Assembly (NCBI RefSeq): GCF_025548535.1
Contig: NZ_JAJLQW010000002.1
Span: 558,001-622,000, forward strand
DNA from: Undibacterium sp. Jales W-56
GTDB lineage: Bacteria > Pseudomonadota > Gammaproteobacteria > Burkholderiales > Burkholderiaceae_D
Length of the DNA: 64,000 nt
Direction: 5' to 3'
Shown in pieces: positions 46,445-54,940 of this stretch. The position numbers were made by a program, and so were the translations under genes. Positions within the stretch are counted from its first letter, which is position 1, and each line of letters starts with the position of its first letter. A model generated the notes under the pieces. That model searched no databases. It was given only the letters and a program-made list of their open reading frames with translations, and was not told where the DNA came from.

Positions 46445-46492
46445 AGCCTGTTACTCTTTACATCGACGGTACGATGTAAAGAGTAACAGGCT
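46445..46492. repeat. Perfect 21-bp inverted repeat with 6-base loop
   Basis: A 21-bp arm starting AGCCTGTTACTCTTTACATC is followed by ACGGTA and its exact complement. It has no T-tract on either strand, so it is not a standard terminator. It lies 81 bp after the frameshifted secreted-protein gene and may be an mRNA-stabilising hairpin, an operator or a remnant of an element. Confidence 0.8.
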
Positions 46493-46682
46493 GTATTTAT
46501 ATCCATCATTTCAAAGATGAAATTTGCGGAAATAATTTTTTGTGTTTGGGGGCAATTAATCTGCGAATTCATCGTATTCTGCAACGACAAAAGATTGGCA
46601 AACGGGAGACAAAATCGGCGCGGCGTCACAGCATGCTATTGCGACAGAATAGACGTTTTGAGAAAATATCTTCCAAAAAATG

Positions 46683-46706
46683 AAAAAGCCCGCTCGAAAG
46701 CGGGCT
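46683..46706 (-). terminator. Intrinsic terminator of tRNA-His
   Basis: On the minus strand AGCCCGC and GCGGGCT pair around a TTTCGA loop and run into T5. It follows the tRNA 3' end by 17 bp. Confidence 0.88.
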
Positions 46707-46722
46707 AAATCATTTAATATTT

Positions 46723-46799
46723 TGGGGTGGACGATGGGGCTCGAACCCACGACAACAGGAATCACAATCCTGGACTCTACCAACTGAGCTACGACCACC
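46723..46799 (-). tRNA. tRNA-His (anticodon GTG)
   Basis: The 77-nt gene includes the histidine-specific extra G(-1) opposite C73 and an encoded CCA. The anticodon loop TTGTGAT sits in the CAGGA/TCCTG stem, with D-arm GCTC...GAGT and T-arm GTGGG TTCGAGC CCCAT. The acceptor stem GTGGTCG against CGTCCAC has a U:U mismatch at position 5-68; all other pairs form. A terminator follows. Confidence 0.95.
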
Positions 46800-46924
46800 A
46801 CTGAAAACTTACTGAGATTTATTTTGCAACAATTCTCTGCAAGAAAGCAAAACATTATACGAGATTTTTACGTTCCTGGCAAACTCTTTGTTATGAATTG
46901 CCAATGACCGCACGACTAAAATTC

Positions 46925-46956
46925 AAAAAAAAGCCCGGGCAGCGTTAGCACGGGCA
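46925..46956 (-). terminator. Probable terminator of the PCuAC gene
   Basis: GCCCG and CGGGC pair, with a further GC/GC pair inside after a one-base mismatch, and a T9 run follows on the minus strand. It lies about 150 bp after the PCuAC stop. The rest of the 305-bp gap (46800-47104) shows no gene. Confidence 0.65.
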
Positions 46957-47104
46957 GAACTCACGATCGGCGTGAGGGTAAGGAAGTAAGTTTGAAACAA
47001 TTGAAATATAGCCGGCCAATAACCAACAACTGCCAATTTTTACAAATTATTACCGGTGCATAGATGAGGAAATTAACTTACCACTAAGTAGTAAGAATCA
47101 TCAA

Positions 47105-47554
47105 TCACATCTTCCCTTGAGCACCGTTCAACGCCCTCGCCTTTGCTTTCACCTCAATCACTTCGCGTTTTTTGTCTTTGCCTTCTACCGTCAAGGTCAT
47201 GATCACGGTATCGCCCTCTTTAATTTGCGTTTTTAAATCCATCAGCATGACATGGTAACCGCCGGGCTTCAATTCGATTGCTTTGCCTGCCGGCAAGGTC
47301 AATTGGGGGATTGCGCGCATTTTCATGATGTTGTTATCCATTTTCATTTCATGGATCTCAGCGACGCCTGCTACTGCGGTTTGCACGTCAACAATTTGTA
47401 CATCGCTGTTGGACTGCAATTGCATAAATGCGCCTGTCGATTTCTGCTGTGCGACTGTTGCTCTGATCCAGGCATCTTTCACGCTGACTTCGGCATGTGC
47501 TGCGACGCTGATCAAGGCCAAGCTTGCAATGACAATCTGTGCTTTGAATTTCAT
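47105..47554 (-). CDS. Periplasmic copper chaperone PCu(A)C
   Basis: The 149-residue protein has a signal peptide (cleavage near AHA, about 21) and the PCu(A)C copper-binding pattern: HEMKM and MKMRAIPQ in the middle, then YHVMLM near residue 102. Such proteins deliver Cu(I) to the CuA site of cytochrome oxidase. Here the gene stands 15 bp downstream of dusA, with no SCO or oxidase gene beside it. Confidence 0.92.
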   Translation of the reverse strand: MKFKAQIVIASLALISVAAHAEVSVKDAWIRATVAQQKSTGAFMQLQSNSDVQIVDVQTAVAGVAEIHEMKMDNNIMKMRAIPQLTLPAGKAIELKPGGYHVMLMDLKTQIKEGDTVIMTLTVEGKDKKREVIEVKAKARALNGAQGKM

Positions 47555-47569
47555 GGGTTCATCCTCTTT

Positions 47570-48601
47570 CTAAACGTGTTTATGTTCAACGTAATCCCGC
47601 AATCCCTGCATACGCGTTATTGCCTCAAGCAGCAAAGCGGGATCACCGAGTGCCAATTTTTTACTATCCGATAAAGTCTGACGAAAAACTCTGGCGCCCG
47701 GCAAACCCGTCATCAGCCCCAGCATGTGGCGGGTAATGCTATTGAGCCTGAGGCCACCGCCTTTGGGGGCGCTGCCGCTGCCGAACTGCGTCAGTTGGGC
47801 ATGAATATACGGCAGCATCGCCTCAACCACTTCCTCTCTCGATTTAACCGGCGCGGCATCACCGTAATAGCGCTGATCAAACGTCGCCATCAGATACGGA
47901 TTGTGATATGCCTCACGTCCCAGCATCACACCATCGGTATGTTGTAAATGCAAATCGATTTCTTCTATCGTTTTGATGCCGCCATTAATCAAAATCTCTA
48001 ATTGCGGGAAGTCTTTTTTCAACTGATAAGCATACTCATATTTCAAAGGCGGAATTTCACGGTTTTCTTTTGGGCTTAATCCCTTGAGTATCGCATTGCG
48101 TGCATGAACGATAAACGTATTACACCCTGCCTCTGCAATTTTCCCAACGAAATCACGCACGAAATCATAAGACTGGATGTCATCAATACCAACCCTGTGC
48201 TTGACGGTGACATCAATACTGACCGCATCTTTCATCGCTTTAACGCAATCAGCGACCAAGGTTGGCTCCGACATCAGACAAGCGCCGAAAGCCCCTTTTT
48301 GTACACGCTCGGATGGGCAGCCACAATTAAGATTGATCTCGTCGTAACCCCATTGCTGACCTAACCTGGCACTCTGCGCTAAATCAGCAGGCTCACTGCC
48401 GCCCAGTTGCAAGGCAAGCGGATGCTCTTCTTCGTTAAATTGAAGATGGCGCGGCACGTCTCCATGCAATAAAGCACCGGTGGTCACCATTTCGGTATAC
48501 AGCCAGCTATGCCGCGTAATCTGCCGGTGAAATTGACGGCAATGTCTGTCTGTCCAATCCATCATGGGCGCGACAGATATTCTTCTTGATTTGTAACTCA
48601 T
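47570..48601 (-). CDS. dusA: tRNA-dihydrouridine(20/20a) synthase DusA
   Basis: The 343-residue FMN-dependent enzyme reduces uridine to dihydrouridine in the tRNA D-loop. It starts RRISVAPMMDWTDRHCR and has the catalytic Cys in NLNCGCPS and the NGGIKT motif; the long insert typical of DusA is present. It is followed after 15 bp by the PCuAC gene and is divergent from the glycine-zipper gene. Confidence 0.96.
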   Translation of the reverse strand: MSYKSRRISVAPMMDWTDRHCRQFHRQITRHSWLYTEMVTTGALLHGDVPRHLQFNEEEHPLALQLGGSEPADLAQSARLGQQWGYDEINLNCGCPSERVQKGAFGACLMSEPTLVADCVKAMKDAVSIDVTVKHRVGIDDIQSYDFVRDFVGKIAEAGCNTFIVHARNAILKGLSPKENREIPPLKYEYAYQLKKDFPQLEILINGGIKTIEEIDLHLQHTDGVMLGREAYHNPYLMATFDQRYYGDAAPVKSREEVVEAMLPYIHAQLTQFGSGSAPKGGGLRLNSITRHMLGLMTGLPGARVFRQTLSDSKKLALGDPALLLEAITRMQGLRDYVEHKHV

Positions 48602-48792
48602 TGATTTATTTGCTATTTATCGATCATTTTTGATCAATAAGAGGGATTTTCGAATGCCCGAATTATAGCTGACATAGGGCATACAGGCCTTATTTACCAT
48701 CAGATAAGGGATATCCATGCTTAGTGCGGCAACGTACAGACCCTGTGATTTATCGGTTCTATTCTGGTCGCACACTTAGCCAGGAGAACAAA

Positions 48793-49284
48793 ATGAAATC
48801 AACCTCTGTCGTCCGTATATTTATTTTTGCAACACCATTGCTTGCAATCAGCTTGCTGACGGGTTGCGCGAGTAATGCCCCCAACAATGTGCCGAATTAT
48901 GCGCAACAAAATTCCAATACGTATTCAACGCCCTATCAAAATAATGCGAGTAACTATGGCGTCATCGACGCTATCCAAGTGATACGTCCAGCCAATAATA
49001 CCAGCGGCGGTGGCGCGATTGTTGGTGGCCTGATTGGCGGTTTGTTAGGTAATCAGGTAGGGAATGGCAATGGTCGGACAGCTGCGACAGTGGCCGGCGC
49101 AGTTGGCGGCGCAATGGTGGGCAACAGTGTAGAACAAAATAAAAATGTCCGTACTTCAGATCAATTTCAAATTCAAGTACGCCTGGATAACGGCAGCTAC
49201 ACCACTATCGTTCAAGACAATATTTACGACCTGCGCGTCGGCGACCGTATTCGACTTATCAACGGCCAGGTTAATCGCTATTAA
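48793..49284 (+). CDS. Glycine-zipper 2TM-domain lipoprotein
   Basis: The 163-residue product has a lipoprotein signal (LLTGC, Cys at about 19), an Asn/Tyr-rich linker and a Rick_17kDa-type glycine zipper (GGAIVGGLIGGLLGNQVG, then VAGAVGGAMVG). A small beta domain ends the protein. Such SlyB/Pcp-like proteins sit in the outer membrane and respond to envelope stress. Start ATG 48793 with AGGAG 6 bases upstream; the frame from 48724 is not used. Its C-terminal half is a paralogue of that in the gene at 50424. Confidence 0.88.
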   Translation: MKSTSVVRIFIFATPLLAISLLTGCASNAPNNVPNYAQQNSNTYSTPYQNNASNYGVIDAIQVIRPANNTSGGGAIVGGLIGGLLGNQVGNGNGRTAATVAGAVGGAMVGNSVEQNKNVRTSDQFQIQVRLDNGSYTTIVQDNIYDLRVGDRIRLINGQVNRY

Positions 49285-49358
49285 CAAGAATACTGGCGAA
49301 TGTATTTTTTATCTGGCGCCATCATCACTGACATTTTTCACCTGTCAAAGGAATCATC

Positions 49359-49652
49359 ATGCTTAGCAAATACAGCGGAGACAGCCATATCGCCGCAATG
49401 AAACGACAACTTGATGAATTAAATTTCACCATGCAAGAACTTGAAGCTAAAACGCAAAAAGCAAGGGAAGAAGCGCATGAAAAATATGTCATGGAGATGG
49501 CGAAACTACGTGAGCAATCAGAACTAGCGGCCGAAAAACTCATGGAGCCCAAAGATGCGGCCGAAGAATCATGGAAGGATCTGGTCATCGGTACGGACAA
49601 AGTGCGCGACGCATTTATCAAAACTTTTCACGACTTTAAAGCGAAGCATTAA
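49359..49652 (+). CDS. Coiled-coil stress protein, sll1863-type
   Basis: The 97-residue product is almost entirely one amphipathic coiled coil (MKRQLDELNFTMQELEAKTQ, then KLREQSELAAEKLMEP), followed by a short helix ending KTFHDFKAKH. It resembles the sll1863 family of small stress proteins common in Oxalobacteraceae. AGGAATCATC precedes ATG 49359. It lies within a run of small envelope and stress genes on the plus strand. Confidence 0.75.
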   Translation: MLSKYSGDSHIAAMKRQLDELNFTMQELEAKTQKAREEAHEKYVMEMAKLREQSELAAEKLMEPKDAAEESWKDLVIGTDKVRDAFIKTFHDFKAKH

Positions 49653-49726
49653 CCAGATAAGCAGCACAGAACACTCGATCCGCTCTTATTTCTTACTATA
49701 TTTTTACTATCTTTCAGGATTACATC

Positions 49727-49879
49727 ATGGGCACCATCTTAATCATTATCTTAATCCTCGCCTTGATCGGCGTTTTTCCAAGCTGGCCGCATAGCCGTAA
49801 CTGGGGCTATGGACCAAGCGGCTTGACGGGTTTAATCGTTATCGTACTTATTGTCATGCTGCTGACGGGTCGATTATAA
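49727..49879 (+). CDS. DUF3309 small membrane protein
   Basis: A 50-residue protein, MGTILIIILILALIGVFPSW, with a hydrophobic segment, a central WPHSRNWGYGPSG motif and a second hydrophobic segment. This is the typical DUF3309 pattern, a family of tiny membrane proteins often found beside stress genes. The ribosome site is weak (CAGGAT 9 bases upstream). Function unknown. Confidence 0.85.
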   Translation: MGTILIIILILALIGVFPSWPHSRNWGYGPSGLTGLIVIVLIVMLLTGRL

Positions 49880-49964
49880 GGCGCTATTTTCACGTGATCG
49901 TATGAACCTCGCCTGGCGCAGCATTATTTTTAATCACACACCAGCATATCACCAAGGAATTGAA

Positions 49965-50297
49965 ATGAAAAAATCTATTCGTTATTTTTGTCAGACCGTG
50001 ATGGGCATTGCCACATCCGTGTTGCTGATGAATGCAGGCTGGGCACAGACATCGCCAGAAGGCATGCCGCAAGCAGGTGCACCGTTGATTGATCCACCCC
50101 GCTGGTTCCAGGAAGATACGACGCCACAAGCGCGCTTCCTGACCTTAAAGAAAGAAGCGGGTGCGGTTCTTCAAGAATCACAATTCGCTTGCAAAAAATT
50201 AGCACGTGTTGCGCGCGCCGGATGTTTGCGCGAAGCACAGGCTATGTATCAACAGGATCTGGCAAGAGCCAGATCAATGACACAAGGATCACAGTAA
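49965..50297 (+). CDS. Small secreted protein of unknown function
   Basis: The 110-residue product has a signal peptide (hydrophobic core about 8-24, cleavage near GWAQ). The mature part has two cysteines (about 77 and 88) and a helical C-terminus rich in Ala, Arg and Gln. AAGGAA precedes ATG 49965. I recognise no family. Its context in the envelope cluster suggests a periplasmic role (inference). Confidence 0.72.
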   Translation: MKKSIRYFCQTVMGIATSVLLMNAGWAQTSPEGMPQAGAPLIDPPRWFQEDTTPQARFLTLKKEAGAVLQESQFACKKLARVARAGCLREAQAMYQQDLARARSMTQGSQ

Positions 50298-50423
50298 GTA
50301 GCGCGTGCTGAAGCAACTAAAAATGTAGGTATGCCTGCAGCCTGGTGAATTCGCATCTAACAATATATCGGCTAATTCATCTGTATTAGTCGTTCTCATC
50401 TCACAAAAAATCAGGAGAATCAC

Positions 50424-51524
50424 ATGATTATGTCAAAAAAATTCGTTGTCGGCATGTTCGCCCTATCCGGTCTGATACCAATGCTGGCTACGCCTATTCA
50501 AGCTCAGGCGCAACAATATAACGCATCACAAGCAACACCCCGGATCGAGGGCTTCAATGTCGATGAAGTGCCGCGGATTGCACCTGGCGTTGAACTCAAT
50601 TTTAGTATCTACGGTACACCAGGCGGCATGGCGACATTACGTATTGCCGGCGCGACCCACAATCTCAATCTGATTGAAGTCGAAGCCGGTCAATACGAGG
50701 GAACCTACACCATCAACAGCCGAGACAAAATCGCCGCACGCAGCGCGGTCACTGCCAATCTGCGGGTTGGCAATCAAGTCACCAGCGCCGTGTTAAATGA
50801 ATCCCTGCAAATCGGTGTTGGCTATCATACTAATCAGCCGGTCTCGGGACTCATGCCAAAAATCGACCGTTTCAATGTTGATCCTGTATCAGACCTTGGG
50901 GGCGGTAACGATTTGCGTTTTACCGTATTCGGCACACCCGGCGGCAAAGTCGATCTCACGATCAACGGTGTCAAGGGAAAATTACTTTTATCTGAAGTAA
51001 GCAGCGGCGAGTACAGCAACACCTACACCATCAGGAATCGTGATCACATTACGGCAAATAGCAGTGTTATTGCGAATTTACGCGTCATGGATCGTGGTGT
51101 GGAACGCGTGACCAGTGCGACATTGGGTAAAAATTTGCAAATTGCAGCAGCACAAGCGCCAGCTAAAGCACCTGTGCAAGCCGCCCGCATTTGCTATAAC
51201 TGCGGCACCGTAGAAGCGGTCAACCTGATTGAAGTCAACGGTGAAGGCGGCTACCTCGGCACCATCGGCGGCGGTGTGGTCGGCGCACTCCTTGGCAGCC
51301 AGGTAGGTGGTGGCAATGGACGTACCGCAGCAGAAATCGCCGGGGCTTTAGGCGGCGCCTACGTAGGTCGTAACATCGAAGGTAATACACGCAAAACGAA
51401 TCACTACGAAGTCGTAGTACGTCTGCAGAACGGCGCGACGCAAACGATTCCATTTACGAGCGAACCGGGCTATCGGGTCGGTGACAAAGTACAGATCAAT
51501 AATGGCGTCATCGCACGCAATTAA
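50424..51524 (+). CDS. Glycine-zipper protein with two tandem beta domains
   Basis: The 366-residue exported protein has a signal peptide (cleavage near IQAQAQ), two tandem, related domains of about 95 residues (each with IYGTPGG or VFGTPGG, then ATLRIAG- or VDLTING-type strands) and a C-terminal glycine zipper (GGGVVGALLGSQVGGGNGRT, then AGALGGAYVG). The last 90 residues match the lipoprotein at 48793-49284, so the two are paralogues with different N-terminal additions. ATG 50424 follows AGGAG. Probably surface or periplasmic; function unknown. Confidence 0.85.
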   Translation: MIMSKKFVVGMFALSGLIPMLATPIQAQAQQYNASQATPRIEGFNVDEVPRIAPGVELNFSIYGTPGGMATLRIAGATHNLNLIEVEAGQYEGTYTINSRDKIAARSAVTANLRVGNQVTSAVLNESLQIGVGYHTNQPVSGLMPKIDRFNVDPVSDLGGGNDLRFTVFGTPGGKVDLTINGVKGKLLLSEVSSGEYSNTYTIRNRDHITANSSVIANLRVMDRGVERVTSATLGKNLQIAAAQAPAKAPVQAARICYNCGTVEAVNLIEVNGEGGYLGTIGGGVVGALLGSQVGGGNGRTAAEIAGALGGAYVGRNIEGNTRKTNHYEVVVRLQNGATQTIPFTSEPGYRVGDKVQINNGVIARN

Positions 51525-51624
51525 CAACGATCGGTTTTACCAGTCAATTCCAGAGCGCTGCACAGGCGTTCTGGGATGACTAGCCATATTAAAGATAGCC
51601 AGAACAGAGTCACTTGGAGCAAGC

Positions 51625-53046
51625 ATGCAATTCAACACTCGTCCTCGCTTGATCGCCAGCATTACCAATCATGTTATTGACGTAATTCGTACTCTTAGCA
51701 TCATCATGGTCAGCCTGATGGCAACTGCCTGCGCTGCGCTGCCTGAGGTGCGCTATCTGAATACGTCGCTCACTGCGCCAGGCAGCCCGACTGTTACGAA
51801 TGCGCAAGGCGCGCTCAGCGCAAAGAAAACCAATCTTCTGCTGACCAAACGCTGGCGCAATTCCCACACGGATCTTGCCGCGTTGGCCGCACTTGAGGAA
51901 GCGGCTACCGGCAGCCCACTCATCGCCGGCAATAAAGTTTCCTTGCTCTACGACGGCCCGCAGACGATAGCCGCGATGATGGACGCAATCAGCGCCGCAA
52001 AAGACCACATCAATTTGGAGACCTATATCTTCGACCAGGATGAACTGGGTATCCGCTTTGCCGACTTATTGATTGCCAGGCAAAACGCAGGCGTACAGGT
52101 CAACATCATCTACGACAGCGTTGGGACGATAGGAACACCTCAAGCATTCTTTAACCGGATGCAGTCTGCAGGGATTCACCTGCTAGCTTTCAATCCAGTC
52201 AATCCATTAAAACTGATCGGACCATGGGAACCGAATAACCGAGACCATAGAAAAATTCTGATCGTCGATGGTACGGTGGCTTTTACCGGCGGCGTCAACA
52301 TCAGCGCTGCCTACGCCAATAGTTCATTATTCCGTTCAAAAACCAAACGCGATACCAAGGTGGGCTGGCGCGACACCCACATCAAAATTGAAGGTCCGGC
52401 AGTCGCTGCCCTGCAATGGATATTTATCAATACCTGGACAAACCAGAAATCGCCGGAGCTGTCCGACAGTAATTTCTTTCCGCCTTTAAAAGAAATCGGG
52501 GATAAATTGGTGCGGGTACTCGCCAGCGAGCCAGGCAGCAATTACGAAATTTATAAAGCCTATATTCTGGCGATACAAGAAGCCAGGCAGAGTATCCACA
52601 TCACCAGCGCCTATTTTGTGCCGGATGCGCAGATCCTGCGCGCTTTGAGCGAGGCCAGCCAACGCGGGGTGGACGTCAAGATTATTCTGCCGGGCGTCAC
52701 GGATAGCGGCTTGGTATTTCATGCCGCGCAGTCTTTTTATAGTGAGATGCTTGCCAGCGGGATCAAGATTTATCAGTTGCAGATCGCCGTCTTGCATGCC
52801 AAAACTGCCGTTATCGACCAGGTCTGGGCAACGATAGGATCGACCAATATCGATACCCGCAGTTTCCTGCATAATAATGAAATCAATGTCGTGGTATTTG
52901 GCGAAGAATTTGGTAAAACGATGGAAGCGACCTTCCTGGAAGATTTACGCTATTCAGTCGAAATCACGCAGCAAGAATGGGCACGTCGGCCAATGAGCGA
53001 CAAACTGAAGGAATGGGCTGCGCGCAGCATGGAATATTGGCTCTAA
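51625..53046 (+). CDS. Phospholipase D / cardiolipin synthase-like protein
   Basis: The 473-residue protein carries two HKD motifs, DHRKILIVDG and LHAKTAVIDQ, both with GG/S contexts typical of the PLD superfamily (TGGVNIS, GSTNIDTR). An N-terminal hydrophobic segment with a Cys (TACAAL, about 36) may be a lipoprotein signal. ClsB-like members make cardiolipin from phosphatidyl glycerol. The neighbours (a PAP2 phosphatase and glycine-zipper proteins) agree with a membrane-lipid role. Confidence 0.88.
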   Translation: MQFNTRPRLIASITNHVIDVIRTLSIIMVSLMATACAALPEVRYLNTSLTAPGSPTVTNAQGALSAKKTNLLLTKRWRNSHTDLAALAALEEAATGSPLIAGNKVSLLYDGPQTIAAMMDAISAAKDHINLETYIFDQDELGIRFADLLIARQNAGVQVNIIYDSVGTIGTPQAFFNRMQSAGIHLLAFNPVNPLKLIGPWEPNNRDHRKILIVDGTVAFTGGVNISAAYANSSLFRSKTKRDTKVGWRDTHIKIEGPAVAALQWIFINTWTNQKSPELSDSNFFPPLKEIGDKLVRVLASEPGSNYEIYKAYILAIQEARQSIHITSAYFVPDAQILRALSEASQRGVDVKIILPGVTDSGLVFHAAQSFYSEMLASGIKIYQLQIAVLHAKTAVIDQVWATIGSTNIDTRSFLHNNEINVVVFGEEFGKTMEATFLEDLRYSVEITQQEWARRPMSDKLKEWAARSMEYWL

Positions 53047-53138
53047 TCCTGACGAGTCATCGCAAGGACAGTTCTCAGTGAACATGGCCTCATAAATCAT
53101 TGAAGAAACTTCCCTCAAAAAAAATCAATGGAGTTGCA

Positions 53139-54089
53139 ATGCCAAGCATCAACAATATAAAGCTGGCCCGCTTATCACAGCATGTCAGCTTTGCTCCGCT
53201 ATTTTTCGCGCTATTCCTATTTGTAAATATTAACCACAAGGTACTGGCAGACAATGATCCGAAGGCGTTCGATCCCGTCAAAACCATGCAAGCCAAGTAC
53301 GCGGCATTCGAGCCTCAGCTTAAACAAAATCAATTCAATCGGCCATTGGTGCTCGAATCGGCAGAGATAGATCATCGTTTAAAAGGCGATATTTACGCCG
53401 TCGTCAACTACCCGATCGCTACCGTCGCCACGGGACTCAACAATCCGGAACACTGGTGCGACATCATGCACTTGCACATTAATACCAAGTACTGCCATGT
53501 CATTAAGGGAGCAGAGAGCGATTCTCCTGCCACCAAGCTGAGAATCTATATCGGAAAAAAAATACCGGAAGACTTAGCCGATGCAAAGCGTGTGGAATTC
53601 AACTATATGCTCGCAACAAGCAGACCTGACTATCTGCAAATCAACCTCAGCGCCGACGAAGGACCGCTGGGCACGAGCGACTATCGCATCATCCTCGAAG
53701 CCATCGCGCTGTCAAAAACAAAAACCTTCCTACACCTGACCTACTCCTACGCAGTCAGCGTTGCCGGACGCATCGCGATGCAAACCTATCTGGCTACCGT
53801 CGGTCATGGCAAAGTCGGATTCACCATCACCGGCAAACAGGCAGATGGTCAGCCCGACTATATCGGCGGCGTACGCGGCCTGATGGAGCGCAATACCATG
53901 CGCTATTACCTGGCGATTGATAGTTATCTGGACTCGGCAAATAGTGCTCCTGATGGGCAATTAGAGAAGCGCTTGCTAAGCTGGTATTCCGCCACCGAGA
54001 AATATCCCCGCCAATTGCACGAACTCGATCAAAGCGATTATGTTGAGATGAAACGGGCTGAGTATGTTCGACAGCAAGCCGTCCATTAA
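53139..54089 (+). CDS. Exported protein of unknown function
   Basis: The 316-residue product has an N-terminal hydrophobic segment (about 20-38), probably a signal peptide with cleavage after LA (near residue 38). The rest is a mixed alpha/beta protein with a Cys pair around WCDIMHLHINTKYCHV. I do not recognise a family; a START-like lipid-binding fold is only a guess. ATG 53139 is chosen because GGAG lies 5 bases upstream; a TTG at 53100 is the only longer alternative. It follows the PLD gene in the same direction. Confidence 0.7.
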   Translation: MPSINNIKLARLSQHVSFAPLFFALFLFVNINHKVLADNDPKAFDPVKTMQAKYAAFEPQLKQNQFNRPLVLESAEIDHRLKGDIYAVVNYPIATVATGLNNPEHWCDIMHLHINTKYCHVIKGAESDSPATKLRIYIGKKIPEDLADAKRVEFNYMLATSRPDYLQINLSADEGPLGTSDYRIILEAIALSKTKTFLHLTYSYAVSVAGRIAMQTYLATVGHGKVGFTITGKQADGQPDYIGGVRGLMERNTMRYYLAIDSYLDSANSAPDGQLEKRLLSWYSATEKYPRQLHELDQSDYVEMKRAEYVRQQAVH

Positions 54090-54191
54090 TAGGAAACAAG
54101 CACGCAGCATTCCTTAAAATCAACGGGTTCATGTGCGATTTATTATAAAATTCCGCACATTCGGTTAATTTCAGACAATTCCATAAAACCA

Positions 54192-54830
54192 ATGACCAAT
54201 CTTGTCTATCGTATTGATCAATCTTCCGATTTTTTAGAGCAACTTAATCAATCTGTTTTTTTACAAATCAATGCAGATTTAACGACCTCGAACTGGCAAC
54301 TCAATCTAGCCATATTCATCGCTGAATACTTGATTCTGGCGATTCCCTTGCTGCTCATCATCCTATGGTGTTGGGGTAATACTGTTCAACGCAACCTGGC
54401 GCTGAAAGCATGTGCCGTCGCATTGATTGCACTTGGAATGAATCAGCTCATTATTATGTATTGGCCGCATCCCCGACCTTTTATGATAGGCCTGGGTCAC
54501 AGCTTTATTCCGCATGCGGCTGACGCATCATTCCCTAGCGATCATGGCACTGCATTTGCATCGATAGGATTAACGTTCTTGTTTTCATCGCTGCGATCGG
54601 CAACAGGATGGATAATTTTAGCCATGGGCGCCCTGGTTGCCTGGTCGCGTATATTTTTGGGCGTCCATTTTCCACTGGATATGCTGGGAGCGGTTCTTGT
54701 ATCCTGCATCGCTTGGCTAGGCCTGACTTTTTTGTGGAATAAAATGGGCGATGCGATCACAAAATGGTGTGAGAAAATTTATCGCGTTCTGTTCGCCCAG
54801 CCAATTGCACGCGGATGGATTCGCCGCTAG
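54192..54830 (+). CDS. PAP2-family membrane phosphatase
   Basis: The 212-residue membrane protein has the PAP2 triad: a KX6RP-like region reading YWPHPRPF, PSDHGT, and SRIFLGVHFPLDMLGA. Members dephosphorylate phosphatidic acid, phosphatidylglycerol phosphate or undecaprenyl diphosphate at the outer face of the inner membrane. Between a PLD gene and a DMT transporter it fits a lipid or cell-wall task; the exact substrate cannot be told. Confidence 0.92.
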   Translation: MTNLVYRIDQSSDFLEQLNQSVFLQINADLTTSNWQLNLAIFIAEYLILAIPLLLIILWCWGNTVQRNLALKACAVALIALGMNQLIIMYWPHPRPFMIGLGHSFIPHAADASFPSDHGTAFASIGLTFLFSSLRSATGWIILAMGALVAWSRIFLGVHFPLDMLGAVLVSCIAWLGLTFLWNKMGDAITKWCEKIYRVLFAQPIARGWIRR

Positions 54831-54940
54831 TTCACGATACCAGTTCACCATACACGGACCAGCCAGCACGGTTTACACATAGCAAATGCGGAATATCTTG
54901 CAGCGTCATTTGCTACCGCACTGCCAAAGAATAGGATGAT

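Larger units (their letters stand above)
46364..46722. other. Gene-free stretch between the frameshifted gene and tRNA-His
   Basis: The 359 bases hold no supported gene. They contain the long inverted repeat at 46445-46492 and the tRNA-His terminator at 46683-46706, each annotated separately. Confidence 0.6.
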
